Shown here piece after piece: positions 17,628 through 26,718 of a stretch of 64,000 nucleotides of DNA. Location of the stretch: the NCBI RefSeq assembly GCF_002894645.1, contig NZ_NCQY01000020.1, positions 455,926 to 519,925 of the forward strand, read 5' to 3'. How positions within the stretch are numbered: the stretch's first letter is position 1; each line of letters starts with the position of its first letter. The notes under the pieces are model-generated. The model had not been told where the DNA came from, did not search any database, and saw only the letters and a list, made by a program, of their open reading frames with translations. This DNA comes from Salinibacter altiplanensis. GTDB lineage: Bacteria; Bacteroidota; Rhodothermia; Rhodothermales; Salinibacteraceae. Both the position numbers and the translations under genes were made by a program.

Positions 17628-20426
17628 TCAATAGTGCAGTTCCAGCAGGAGCGATACACGGCGTCCGGGCAGGGTGCGCCGGACGGGGGCTGATCGAGAG
17701 CCGGCGGGGGCGAGGCTCCAATCGAATGTGTTGTGGCGGTCGAACACGTTCACGAGGTTGAGCCGAGCCTCTGCTGTGAGTGATCGGAGGGTCGTCTTTG
17801 CTGTGAGGCCGAGGTCAACCCGTGAGAATGGAGCGAGGACCTGATCGCCGGGGCGGCTAAGGTCGTACGGGGCAAAATCCTGCGGGTCCTCTGTGCGGGC
17901 GAGGTAGTCGTAGTAGGCGCGCCGCAGGGCCCACGGGCGGTCCCAGGTGCCCTGCCAGTGGGCGTGGGCCTCAAATCCGTCGACAAGCGACACGTCGAGG
18001 TCGGTGGTGAGGCGGACCGGCTGGGACCATGGGGCTGGGACCGACCGGCCATCAAATCGGCCTGGGTAGCGACGGGTGGTGCGGCTCCAGGCCGCGCTCG
18101 CCTGTGCCGACACGCGCTCCCCGTCGCGCTGCAGATGAAAGGCGACCCCGTAGGAGCGCCCTTGCCCGGACGCCATGAACGCAGATTGGTCGTCGAGCGA
18201 CCGCCGCGGGAGCGGGGCCCCATCGCTAGGGGAATGCACCAGCCCGGCGTAGTCGACGTGAAGGGTGCGCGGCTGCCATTTGTGATACGTTTCGAGGCGG
18301 GCGGTCCAGCCGGGCATAGGGGTCAGAAGGAGGCTGCCGGCGGTGTGATAGGCCCGAGGGGGCGCGACGCTCCGGTCGAGCGGAAGCCAGAACTGAACCG
18401 ACGGCACGACAGACGTAGGGCCCGTGCTGCTCAGTTCCGACTGCATCACGTACTGCCGATAGAGGCCCCCCGCCAGGCGGACCGCCAGGTCGCCCAGCGG
18501 GGTGTCCGCCCGGTCGTAGCGAAGGGAAAGGCGGGGCTCGGCATAGACGCCGTGTTGGGCAGGCACGTACGTGAGGCGTGCGCCGGCGGTGGCTGTGAGG
18601 TGAAGGCCGGGGGTGGTTTCGGCCTCCACGTAGCTGCCGATTTGCCAGGCCGCCGTTTCGTGGGACAGTACGCCCAGGTACCGGTTGCGCACGCGAAACT
18701 CCCCGCGCAGGCGCTGTGGAGAAACGGCCGCCCGGAGGCGCGTGCTGGACGACAGACTTGCGTCCATCGCGAAGCGCCCTCCCCACTCGGCCACCGAATT
18801 GCCCTCCGTGGCGTGGGCGCCGGCGCGGGGAGCAAACGATGGGGGCGAAGCGTCCGGAGAGGTGCGTCGGGTGGAGTCCCGAAAGCCGTAGAAGGTGTGG
18901 GCGTCGTGCCGGCTGCCCCACACCTGGGCCGAGCCGGTCACGCGGCTGCTTGCCATCCACTCGTAGCGGCCCTGGAGGGCCGTGTTGGTCCAGTCGTAGT
19001 GGTTCTCCGAGAGCAGAAAGCGGGTCCGATCCGCGCCGTCGGCTACGACGGTGGCCACGTCGGTGCTCAGGCGCGTACGCCCATGATAGCCCGACACGGA
19101 CACCTGCTCAAACGGGGAGATCGACTGCTGCACGGCCCCGTGTACGTCCGAAAACTGCACACGCGGGGCCTGACTCTGCGAGAGGGGGGCGGAGGCCTCC
19201 GGCAGAGGAGCGTCGGTCCAGGTGGGAGTGAGGGGGCGGTCGAGGGTCGTTCGGGCGTTCAGAAGCGTGTGGAGAGACGCAGCACGGTGAAGGTCCCACA
19301 CGCTCGTGCGGCCCGCCCCCATGGCGTGCCCGCTCCGGCCGTCTGCGCTGCCCCATTCCGTGTCGACGCGGCCGTTGACGCTGACCGGATCGGCGGTGGC
19401 AGTGGCGTACCGGGCCGTCGACCGGGACAGGTCGTGAGAGGCCCCCAGCACGCCGGCGGTGTAGCTGCCGTGCGACGCCCCAAAGCCCGCCTTGTGCACC
19501 GTTATGCGCTCCAGGGCCTGCGGGCTGAAGGCGCTGAGAAGCCGTCCCACACTGACGGGCTTTCGGACCGGAACTCCGTCCAGAAGCGTGACGTGCTCGC
19601 CGCTGTTTCCCCCCTGCACATGCACCTCCGCGAGGGGACGGTTGACCGAGACTCCGACTCGCCGTCCCACCTGCCGCAGCACCTCGGGGGTCCCCTGCCC
19701 CGACGGCTGCCGAAGGGCGGCCGCGTCGACCGTGGCGGCCCCGAGCCCAGCGGAGGGAAGGCGTTGCTGAAGGCCGTCGATGACGATCGGGGTCGTTTCC
19801 AAAACGTCGCGGGTGAGGGCCACGCGGATCGTGTCTCGGCCGTTGGGGGGCACGCGCACGCTGTCGACGGCCCGGGTGTAGCCGACGTAGGTTACCACGA
19901 GGCGGTGGAGTCCGGTTCGCACGGGGGCCACGGTGAACTGTCCGGCGTCGTTGGTTGCAGTGCCGGACTCCGCGTCGGCCAGCAGGACGTTGGCGCTGGG
20001 CAGCGGCTCGCCCGTGGCGGCGTCCACGACCGTCCCGGCGATGCGTCCGGTTGCGGGCGGGGTCTCCGGAGACTCGACGAGGAGGTAGCTGCCGCTGGCG
20101 GTGCGGAGGTAGTCGACGCCCGTTCCGGTCAGTAGACACCGGAGCAGGGCCTCTACCGGGGCGTCGCGCCGCTGACAGTAGACGCGGCGGCCTTCCACGA
20201 GTGCGGTGGAGTAGGCGAGGTCGATGCCCGTGTGTGCCACGAGCCGCTGCAGGGCCGTTTCGAGGGACACGTCGCGCAGTGTCATCGTGTATTCCCCCGA
20301 GTTGTCTTCGGTGGACTGGGCGTGGCCCGGGGACGGGCCCGTGCAGAAGAGCAGCACCACACCGGCCACGCCGAACACGGTCCGTAAGAGGAGCCTGTGG
20401 AGGGGCTCGTAGAGAGAAGAGCGCAT
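17628..20426 (-). CDS. TonB-dependent receptor with STN signalling domain (FecA-like)
   Basis: The product is a 932-residue outer-membrane receptor. Its order is signal peptide (~1-36, ending HAQ), STN/secretin-like domain (~45-115; LRDVSLETALQRLV), carboxypeptidase-D regulatory-like domain (~128-205; GRIAGTVVDAATGEPLPSANV), plug (~225-330; LLDGVPV) and a long beta-barrel ending in an aromatic residue (LLLELHY). STN domains touch the periplasmic part of a FecR anti-sigma factor and signal ligand uptake. The fecR and sigma genes lie directly upstream (4-base gap to fecR), so this is the transporter and sensor of that set. The ligand is not predictable: a siderophore, cobamide or glycan could fit. 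Confidence 0.92.
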   Translation of the reverse strand: MRSSLYEPLHRLLLRTVFGVAGVVLLFCTGPSPGHAQSTEDNSGEYTMTLRDVSLETALQRLVAHTGIDLAYSTALVEGRRVYCQRRDAPVEALLRCLLTGTGVDYLRTASGSYLLVESPETPPATGRIAGTVVDAATGEPLPSANVLLADAESGTATNDAGQFTVAPVRTGLHRLVVTYVGYTRAVDSVRVPPNGRDTIRVALTRDVLETTPIVIDGLQQRLPSAGLGAATVDAAALRQPSGQGTPEVLRQVGRRVGVSVNRPLAEVHVQGGNSGEHVTLLDGVPVRKPVSVGRLLSAFSPQALERITVHKAGFGASHGSYTAGVLGASHDLSRSTARYATATADPVSVNGRVDTEWGSADGRSGHAMGAGRTSVWDLHRAASLHTLLNARTTLDRPLTPTWTDAPLPEASAPLSQSQAPRVQFSDVHGAVQQSISPFEQVSVSGYHGRTRLSTDVATVVADGADRTRFLLSENHYDWTNTALQGRYEWMASSRVTGSAQVWGSRHDAHTFYGFRDSTRRTSPDASPPSFAPRAGAHATEGNSVAEWGGRFAMDASLSSSTRLRAAVSPQRLRGEFRVRNRYLGVLSHETAAWQIGSYVEAETTPGLHLTATAGARLTYVPAQHGVYAEPRLSLRYDRADTPLGDLAVRLAGGLYRQYVMQSELSSTGPTSVVPSVQFWLPLDRSVAPPRAYHTAGSLLLTPMPGWTARLETYHKWQPRTLHVDYAGLVHSPSDGAPLPRRSLDDQSAFMASGQGRSYGVAFHLQRDGERVSAQASAAWSRTTRRYPGRFDGRSVPAPWSQPVRLTTDLDVSLVDGFEAHAHWQGTWDRPWALRRAYYDYLARTEDPQDFAPYDLSRPGDQVLAPFSRVDLGLTAKTTLRSLTAEARLNLVNVFDRHNTFDWSLAPAGSRSAPVRRTLPGRRVSLLLELHY

Positions 20427-20430
20427 GCTG

Positions 20431-21435
20431 TTAGTCGTCGCGGACGAGTTCGTATCCCTGGCTCGTTTCGCGATACGAGAGGCCCTGAATCACGCAGATG
20501 TCGCGGAGCACCTCTTCGATCTGGGCCTCTGCTGCGTAGTGCAGCGTCATGGGGGCCGTTTCGGAGGGGGCCACGCGGAGCGAAAGAGGCACGCCGAACC
20601 GGCGTTCGAGTTCATCAAGAACGGTGGGCAGTGCGGCGTTCCGGATGGCAAACCCTCCGTTCCGCCACGCCCGTACGTACTTGAGGTCAACGGTCTCCGG
20701 CGAGGTGGGCCCCTGCTCCTCCACGACCCGGCTCCTGTCTCCCGCTTCGGAGAGGGTGACCTCCGAAGTGGCGGAGGTCGCGGTCGTCGGCGTCAAGCGC
20801 ACCCGTCCCGACGAGAGAGTGACGGTCGTTTCGGAACGATCGTCGGCGGTTCGTGCACGCACGCCGAACGTTGTGCCCAGGACCTCGATGCGGGCGTTGG
20901 GCGTGACGACGTGAAAGGGACGGTCCGCCTCGTCAACGTCGAAGAAGGCCTCTCCGGTCAGCCGCACGCGCCGCCTCGAAGCGGGCACCCACGGAAGAGA
21001 CTGAAACCCTCGACGGTAGGAAAGCCTGGTGGCGCTGTTGACCTCTGCGGTCGACCCGTCCGGGAGGGTGACCGTCGTCTGCTCGCCCGCCGCCGTCGTG
21101 ACCGAGACGGGCTGTTGCCACCACCACCCCGCCGCCACGGCACACACCACGAGCACTGCGGTTGCCAGGGTGCGGACGTAGCGCGACGAGCGAGCGTCGT
21201 CTTTCTCATGAGGCGGGCGGGCCGTGCGTTCGTTCCGCCGATCCTCCACCGGGTCGGGGAGGGGGGCGAGGTCAAGCCGATCGGCCAGGTCGGCCCAGGC
21301 GGCGTCCACGTCGTACTCGGAGGCTTGTGCCGCGTCGGTTCGGTAGAGGGCCGTCCAGATCCGCTCGTAGTCCCGTGCCGCATCCGCATCGGGCGGGCGG
21401 AGGTCTGGGGGAAGGGGGGGCATGTTGTGGTCCAT
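20431..21435 (-). CDS. FecR-family anti-sigma factor
   Basis: This 334-residue inner-membrane protein starts with a ~85-residue cytoplasmic part for sigma binding, followed by one membrane helix (~92-110, ATAVLVVCAVAAGWWW). A periplasmic FecR domain follows (~125-225; TVTLPDGSTAEVNSATRLSY), and a C-terminal DUF4974/STN-like domain (~262-330) contacts the receptor. It normally holds the ECF sigma factor until the receptor signals. It lies 38 bases downstream of the sigma gene and 4 bases upstream of the receptor gene, so the three form one operon. Confidence 0.92.
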   Translation of the reverse strand: MDHNMPPLPPDLRPPDADAARDYERIWTALYRTDAAQASEYDVDAAWADLADRLDLAPLPDPVEDRRNERTARPPHEKDDARSSRYVRTLATAVLVVCAVAAGWWWQQPVSVTTAAGEQTTVTLPDGSTAEVNSATRLSYRRGFQSLPWVPASRRRVRLTGEAFFDVDEADRPFHVVTPNARIEVLGTTFGVRARTADDRSETTVTLSSGRVRLTPTTATSATSEVTLSEAGDRSRVVEEQGPTSPETVDLKYVRAWRNGGFAIRNAALPTVLDELERRFGVPLSLRVAPSETAPMTLHYAAEAQIEEVLRDICVIQGLSYRETSQGYELVRDD

Positions 21436-21473
21436 GGGCTCGCGGGACGAGCGAAAAAAGCAGGAGAAAGAAA

Positions 21474-22097
21474 TTAGGAGTGCGGGTCAGAACGATGTTC
21501 GCGGAGGCGCTCCCGGAGGTGCTTCAGGGCCCGGGTGATGTGGTTGTTGACGGTGCTCGGGGCGATGTCCATGAGGTCCGCAATCGTGTCGTGGCTTAGG
21601 TCCTGTTGGCGCCGGAGCGTGAGGGCCTCCCGTTGTCGATTGGGAAGCTCGTCGATCCATTCCCGGAGACGGTCCCGGAGGAGATTGGCGTCGAGGGCCC
21701 GGTCCGGGGCCGGGGGGGATCCATGTGGGGGCGCCTTCCGCAGCTGATCCCGGTTTTTGCGGCGCGTTTGGGCGTCCCGCTGCTGGTTGTACACGCGGTT
21801 GCGGGCCATCCGAAAGACGTATGCGCGGAGTGAGCCAACCGAGGTCATCCGGTCGCGGGCCGTCCACAGCTTGGCAAATGTGTCCTGCGTGAGGTCGTGG
21901 GCCAGAGACTCGTCCGACACCATTCCGCACACGTACCGGAAGATAGGCTCCGACAGGCGCCGAAAAATCGTCTCGAACGCCTCCGCGTCGCCATTTGCGA
22001 GGCGGGTGCACAGAGCGTCGAGGGAAGGCTCCGTCGAAGCCACATCCCGCTGGAGACTGGACTCGCGTGACGAGTCGTGTGCAGCAGCATCGTCCAT
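21474..22097 (-). CDS. ECF RNA polymerase sigma factor (FecI-like, sigma-70 family)
   Basis: The 207-residue product has sigma region 2 (~32-100; FRYVCGMVSDESLAHDLTQD and the AYVFRMARNRVYNQQR -10-recognition helix) and region 4 (~140-195; LPNRQREALTLR, then a helix-turn-helix around DIAPSTVNNHITRALK). Region 3 is missing, as in all ECF factors. It should direct transcription of the downstream fecR-receptor operon and possibly of itself. I prefer the ATG at 22097; a GTG six codons upstream is also in frame. Confidence 0.93.
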   Translation of the reverse strand: MDDAAAHDSSRESSLQRDVASTEPSLDALCTRLANGDAEAFETIFRRLSEPIFRYVCGMVSDESLAHDLTQDTFAKLWTARDRMTSVGSLRAYVFRMARNRVYNQQRDAQTRRKNRDQLRKAPPHGSPPAPDRALDANLLRDRLREWIDELPNRQREALTLRRQQDLSHDTIADLMDIAPSTVNNHITRALKHLRERLREHRSDPHS

Positions 22098-22589
22098 CGG
22101 TTGAAAAGCGGCCACGACACACAGCGCCTGGCTCTTGGAGAGACCGGATGCGAAGAGAATCCTCTACCATGTGACTGTCCCCGGCCCATTCAGAGTGTTT
22201 TCGTCTACGGTGCCACACAACACTCAAGAGACACAGATCACAACGGAAGCACCCAGCGTATGCGTTTCTGTTTTTGAGAAGAAAAAGTGAAGACTAGAAA
22301 CAGTTGGCATCGGCTGCTACGAAGCATGTCTTGCCCGCCTTCCGGGCGTCTTGCTCTCGGGGACTCCGAGGCGCCAATTCCTTCAGGATCGAAGCGGCGT
22401 TCTTGCGCATGTGCATGCCGATTTTCGGCATCCGGTATCAGAAGGTCACGACCCCATCGGGCCCCGGTCCCGAAGGACCCCAAAATACGCGGGGCCCACT
22501 TCCGTGTTAAGGAAGGGGCCCGGCGTTGCTACGGAAGGTCTGAACCGGCACGGCGTCTTCGCGGTGCGGGCCCGGCCTCCTCGGGAAAG
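22098..22589. other. Intergenic region between fasciclin and sigma-factor genes
   Basis: It separates the end of the fasciclin gene from the start of the sigma-factor operon, both on the minus strand. It holds the hairpin at 22459-22497; the rest must include the sigma promoter, which I could not locate. Short frames here do not look coding. Confidence 0.4.
22459..22497 (-). terminator. Two-tier hairpin with UUCG tetraloop downstream of the fasciclin gene
   Basis: On the minus strand an outer 7-bp stem, GGGCCCC/GGGGCCC, encloses GGTCC-TTCG-GGACC, a 5-bp stem capped by the very stable UUCG tetraloop. It lies ~93 bases after the fasciclin stop codon. There is no T-run, so it is either a Rho-assisted terminator or an mRNA-stabilising structure. 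Confidence 0.5.
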
Positions 22590-24395
22590 CTAATTGCCCG
22601 ACGGAATCTGCAGGACAGTGTCGATGCCGTGGATCACGCCGTTCGTGACATCCACGTCCGGGGCCGCCACGCTCGCCGCCTTGTTTTCGGGGTTTAGCGT
22701 GACGCTACTGCCGTCACGCCGGACGAGAATGTTTGACCCTTCGAGCGTCGCCACGTCGGTGTCCTGCCCATCGGGAATCATTGTGCCGGAGGGGGCGGTC
22801 GGCTGGTCGGCGGCGTAGAAGACGCCGTCGCCGACGTGATACTCCAGGAGCTCCTTGGCGTTGGCGGGCACCTCGTCGTCGTCGATCTCGCCATTGTCGT
22901 TCGCATCGAGGGCGGCGAGGAACGCGTCGTCCGTCGGTGCGAAGACGGTGAGGGCAGCGTCCTCCTTGCTCAGGTTGCCCGCGAGACCCGCCTGACCGAC
23001 CAGGTCCACCAGGATGTTGAAGCCGGGGGCCACCGTGGCCCGCTGCACAACATTGGTTCGTCGCAGGAGCACGTCGTCGAGCAGATGGACCACACCGTTT
23101 CGGACTTGGATGTCGGCGGTGGTGACCGTCACGCGTCCATTCAGGGTGACGCCGTCGTCGAGGCCGATCGTGAGGGTCCCGCTCTCAAGCGTTCCCGGAC
23201 TTTCTCCCTCGGAGAGGTCTCCGGAGGCGAGGGCCTGTCCCGGGATGACGTGGTACTTCAGGATGCGCTCCAGGAGGCCCTGCGGCCGGTTTTCGCCGAC
23301 CAGCGCGTCCGTGTTGTACTGGTCGAACGCGTCGTTCGTCGGTGCGAAGACCGTAAACGGCCCGTCGCCCTTCAGGCGACTGGCGAGACCGGCCCCGCTC
23401 ACCCCTGTGGCGAGCGTGCTGAGGGCGCTCGTGACGGTGGCACGCTGGACCACGTCTAGGCGCTCCAGGAGCACGCCGTCGATCAAGTGGATGACCGCGT
23501 TTTTCGCCTGAATGTCAGTCGTGCTCACCGGAATGCCGTTTACGGTCGGCGTTCCGTCGTCGGCCTCCCCAACCGCGATTGTCCCGCCTTCGAGCGTCGC
23601 GGGGGTCTCGCCGCTTGTTGGAAGGTCGCCGGATCCGAGGCGCTGATCGGAGATGACATGGTAGTCCAGGACGCGACTCAGGATCTGGTCGCTTCCGGTC
23701 AGGGCATCGAGGGCCAAGCCTTCGAATCCATCATTGACCGGCGCGAAGATCGTCAGGTCTTGGTCGGGATCGTTGAGCGTAGAGGCCGTGCCCTCGTCGA
23801 CGGCCTGGAAGAGCGTCTCGGTTGCGTTTGTGAACTGCAGCCGCTCGGCGGCCGTGCGGTTGGTGAGAAGGACATCGTCGACGACGTGCGCCACGCCGTT
23901 CGTCGCCTCCACGTCGGGCGTGGTCACCCGCGCGCCCTCGACGAAGATAGTGCTGTCGTCGATGCGGACCGTAAGCTCGTCGCCCTGCACCGTCGTGAGG
24001 GTCTGCCCATCTTCCAACTCGCTCGCCGTGAGCGCGTCGCCCTGCACGACGTGGTAGCCGAGCACGGAGCTCAGAAGGTCTTCGTTGCTGGTAAGGGCGT
24101 CGACGTCGTAGGAGCCGAAGCCGGCGTTCGAGGGGGCAAAGACCGTGAAGGTCGCGTCGTCGTTGCCGAGCGTCTCGGCCTGGCCGGTGACGCCAAGGGC
24201 CGTGTTGAGTGTGCTCAGCGCGTCCTGGTTTGAGACCCGCTGCGCGAGGGTAAGGGTGGTGCTGGGGTCATCGAAGTCATCCATTCCACTGTCGTCGCTG
24301 TCGCACCCGGTAACCACGAGGGCAACGGCGAGGAGGCCAACGCCGAGGCCGGCCCCCCAGCGGCGCATCGAAGAAAGAAATTGACGGGGTTGCAT
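22590..24395 (-). CDS. Lipoprotein with four fasciclin (FAS1) domains and an EF-hand-like loop
   Basis: This 601-residue protein has a lipoprotein signal (helix ~12-30, lipobox VVTGC) and an acidic DSDDSGMDDFDD spacer. Four FAS1 repeats of ~135 residues follow (~45-180, 185-315, 318-450, 455-601), each with the TVFAPSNAGF/TIFAPVNDGF-type H1 motif and a YHV-type H2 motif. FAS1 domains mediate adhesion or matrix interactions at the cell surface. The fourth repeat contains a 12-residue loop at 497-508 (DANDNGEIDDDE) matching a canonical calcium-binding EF-hand or dockerin loop. It is a single gene, divergent from the carboxylase gene. The ligand is unknown. Confidence 0.9.
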   Translation of the reverse strand: MQPRQFLSSMRRWGAGLGVGLLAVALVVTGCDSDDSGMDDFDDPSTTLTLAQRVSNQDALSTLNTALGVTGQAETLGNDDATFTVFAPSNAGFGSYDVDALTSNEDLLSSVLGYHVVQGDALTASELEDGQTLTTVQGDELTVRIDDSTIFVEGARVTTPDVEATNGVAHVVDDVLLTNRTAAERLQFTNATETLFQAVDEGTASTLNDPDQDLTIFAPVNDGFEGLALDALTGSDQILSRVLDYHVISDQRLGSGDLPTSGETPATLEGGTIAVGEADDGTPTVNGIPVSTTDIQAKNAVIHLIDGVLLERLDVVQRATVTSALSTLATGVSGAGLASRLKGDGPFTVFAPTNDAFDQYNTDALVGENRPQGLLERILKYHVIPGQALASGDLSEGESPGTLESGTLTIGLDDGVTLNGRVTVTTADIQVRNGVVHLLDDVLLRRTNVVQRATVAPGFNILVDLVGQAGLAGNLSKEDAALTVFAPTDDAFLAALDANDNGEIDDDEVPANAKELLEYHVGDGVFYAADQPTAPSGTMIPDGQDTDVATLEGSNILVRRDGSSVTLNPENKAASVAAPDVDVTNGVIHGIDTVLQIPSGN

Positions 24396-24594
24396 GGTAG
24401 AACGTACGTGCTAATTTTTGAGGTCGACGAGCGCAGGATGTATCCTTTGCTTGAATGTGCACCCCGACGACACGCAGAAGCCTCCCCGTACCCATCCACG
24501 AACGAAACGAAGAAGTAACGGGCGCCGACGCGATCCTCTCGATCCCGGTCGTCCGTTCTCCATCGCGTTTTCCCGAGTGCAACCCCGTGCTAAC

Positions 24595-26172
24595 ATGAGT
24601 ACATCCGAACACGCCGCCCGTGCCCATCGCGAGCTGTACGAGGCCCTGCAGCGCCGCCGCGAGGAGGCCGCAACCGGAGGGGGGGAGGCACGCATCGAGC
24701 GGCAGCACGACAAGGACAAGCTGACGGCCCGCGAGCGGCTCGACATCCTGCTCGACGACGACTCGTTTGAGGAGCTGGGCACGTTCGTCCGCCACCAGGA
24801 GACCCACTTTGATCTCGACGAGAACCGCCCGCCAGGTGATGGGGTGGTCACCGGCTACGGCACCATCAATGGCCGTCTCGTCTACGTCTTCAGCCAGGAC
24901 TTTACCGTTTACGGCGGCTCGCTGGGCCGGGCGCACGCCGACAAGATCGTGAACGTGATGGAGAAGGCCCTCGAAAACGGCGCGCCCGTTATCGGCCTCA
25001 ACGACTCTGGCGGGGCGCGCATCCAGGAGGGCGTCAAGTCGCTCGGCGGCTACGCGGACATCTTCAAGCTCAACACGGAGGCCTCCGGTGTCGTCCCGCA
25101 GATTTCGGCGATCATGGGGCCGTGCGCCGGGGGAGCGGTCTACAGCCCCGCCATCACCGACTTTACGGTCATGGTGGAGGACACCAGCTACATGTTTGTG
25201 ACCGGGCCCAACGTGGTCAAGACGGTTACACAGGAGGAGGTGACGGCGGCCGACCTGGGTGGGGCGCGCACCCACGCCACCAAGAGCGGCGTGAGTCATC
25301 TTACCTGCGCGAACGACGTGGACTGCCTCCGACGGATCCGTGAGCTCGTGGGCTACCTGCCGCAGAACTGTGAGGAGGACCCGCCGCGGGTGCCGCGGGC
25401 GGAGGTGGAGGATGCGCACGACGGGGCGGCCCTCGACGCGCTGGTGCCGGAGGACCCGAACAAGCCCTACGACATGCGCGACGTGATCCGGCACCTCGTC
25501 GACGCCGACGATTTCTTCGAGATCCAGCCCGACTTCGGCGAGAACCTGATCACGGGCTTTTCGCGCATCGGGGGGCGCCCGGTGGGCATCGTCGCGAACC
25601 AGCCGGCGGTGCTGGCCGGCACGCTCAACATCGACGCGTCGATCAAGGGCGCCCGCTTTGTGCGGACCTGCGACGCGTTCAACGTACCGCTGCTCGTGTT
25701 GGAGGACGTGCCCGGCTTCCTGCCCGGCACCGACCAGGAGTGGAACGGCATCATCAAGCACGGGGCCAAGCTGCTCTACGCCTTCTGCGAGGCCACCGTC
25801 CCCAGGGTTACCGTCATCACGCGCAAGGCGTACGGCGGGGCCTACGACGTGATGAACTCGAAGCACATTGGCGGCGACCTCAACTTCGCCTGGCCCACCG
25901 CCGAGGTGGCCGTGATGGGGCCGAAGAGCGCCGTCGAGATCATCTACCGCGACGAGCTGGACGCGGCGGACGACCCGGAAGCGGCGAAGGAGGAGTTCAC
26001 GGAGCAGTACCGCGACCGCTTCGCCACCCCCTACGTGGTGGCGGAGCACGGCTACGTCGACGATGTCATCAAACCCAGCGAAACGCGCGAGCGTCTCATC
26101 CGAGGCTTCGACATGCTGGAAAACAAGGTCGTCAACAATCCGCGAAAGAAGCACGGCAACATGCCACTGTAG
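24595..26172 (+). CDS. pccB: Propionyl/acyl-CoA carboxylase carboxyltransferase (beta) subunit
   Basis: The 525-residue cytoplasmic product has both crotonase-like halves of a biotin-dependent carboxyltransferase: N-terminal ~25-270 ([47 protein letters not shown]) and C-terminal ~290-525 ([31 protein letters not shown]). It transfers carboxyl from carboxybiotin to propionyl- or acetyl-CoA. Length and motifs match PccB. No biotin carboxylase or biotin-carrier gene is in the window, so the partner is encoded elsewhere. The ATG at 24595 ([18 protein letters not shown]) is the family-typical start. Confidence 0.93.
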   Translation: MSTSEHAARAHRELYEALQRRREEAATGGGEARIERQHDKDKLTARERLDILLDDDSFEELGTFVRHQETHFDLDENRPPGDGVVTGYGTINGRLVYVFSQDFTVYGGSLGRAHADKIVNVMEKALENGAPVIGLNDSGGARIQEGVKSLGGYADIFKLNTEASGVVPQISAIMGPCAGGAVYSPAITDFTVMVEDTSYMFVTGPNVVKTVTQEEVTAADLGGARTHATKSGVSHLTCANDVDCLRRIRELVGYLPQNCEEDPPRVPRAEVEDAHDGAALDALVPEDPNKPYDMRDVIRHLVDADDFFEIQPDFGENLITGFSRIGGRPVGIVANQPAVLAGTLNIDASIKGARFVRTCDAFNVPLLVLEDVPGFLPGTDQEWNGIIKHGAKLLYAFCEATVPRVTVITRKAYGGAYDVMNSKHIGGDLNFAWPTAEVAVMGPKSAVEIIYRDELDAADDPEAAKEEFTEQYRDRFATPYVVAEHGYVDDVIKPSETRERLIRGFDMLENKVVNNPRKKHGNMPL

Positions 26173-26292
26173 CGCGATCCACGGTGGCGTGACGGTCTTC
26201 TTTTGAAGCCCCCCTCTTTTGAAGACCCCACGCAAAGGAGGGGCGCGTTCGAATCATCCACAGAATGGGCAGGCACCGCACTCGACATTTGA

Positions 26293-26406
26293 GCACCCGC
26301 TGCTGGGGGCGTCCCGGCGTGGCGTACTGCCACGACTGGGGCTGAGACTGCACCCTTCGAACCTGACCCGGTTCACACCGGCGTAGGAATGGATTGCGTT
26401 CGGTGC
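26293..26406 (+). ncRNA. TPP (thiamin pyrophosphate) riboswitch aptamer
   Basis: The conserved core of a THI-box is present in order: GGGG..., then CTGAGA at 26342-26347, CACCC, GAACCTGA, the P5 pair CCGG/CCGG around a short loop, and GCGTAGGAA at 26381-26389. GCACC at 26293-26297 can pair with GGTGC at 26402-26406 as closing stem P1. A variable P3 arm (GGCGT...ACTGCC region) sits between the first GGGG and CTGAGA, as is common. It binds TPP and normally turns off the downstream gene. Expression is further controlled by the intrinsic terminator at 26433-26470; the downstream gene is a TonB-dependent receptor, fitting thiamin uptake. Confidence 0.94.
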
Positions 26407-26432
26407 CCGTTTGGGCGCCGTCCTATGGCACG

Positions 26433-26470
26433 AGCCGCTTCCCATCAGTTCTGATGGAGGCGGCTTTTTT
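26433..26470 (+). terminator. Intrinsic terminator of the TPP riboswitch
   Basis: AGCCGCTTCCCATCAG (26433-26448), loop TT and CTGATGGAGGCGGCT (26451-26465) make a ~15-bp stem with one bulge and one G-U pair, followed by six T residues. It starts 27 bases after the aptamer. This is the expected expression platform: TPP-bound aptamer allows the terminator to form, giving transcription attenuation. Confidence 0.85.
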
Positions 26471-26483
26471 GGTGGCCCCCATC

Positions 26484-26678
26484 AGAAGCTGTTTGGTGAA
26501 TGGATATTTTACCGAGACACAGCGGGCGACGGGCACGAGCGGGGCCCAAACGAGCCCTGTAGCGGGGGCCGAGCAGGAGCGAGGTCATGCCCGTGGTGAG
26601 CGACCGGGCGAGTGCAGAACCTGTTCTGCCCAAGATCCGCAAAGTCGCAGGTCATAGACAGTCCGCCAAACAGCTTCT
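26484..26678. repeat. 195-base element bounded by a perfect 13-bp inverted repeat (MITE-like)
   Basis: AGAAGCTGTTTGG at 26484-26496 and its exact complement CCAAACAGCTTCT at 26666-26678 enclose ~170 bases with no coding frame. The repeat could be extended with one mismatch. I did not see a clear target-site duplication. It lies between the riboswitch terminator and the receptor gene, so it lengthens the leader. It looks like a miniature inverted-repeat element or IS remnant, but could be a long-range RNA stem. Confidence 0.5.
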
Positions 26679-26718
26679 CAGTGTTTCACCGCCTTGTCTG
26701 CGCATCTCCGACTGACTG

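Noticed and set aside
24277-26235. Long open frame on the minus strand opposite the carboxylase
   Set aside because: It mirrors the carboxylase codons, has low-complexity Arg/His/Val-rich residues and no family match; typical of antisense frames in GC-rich DNA. The same holds for long antisense frames opposite GH97, tricorn, the M14 peptidase and the receptor.
26250-26275. tRNA-like GTTCGAATC box
   Set aside because: No cloverleaf, anticodon arm or CCA-side acceptor stem surrounds it.
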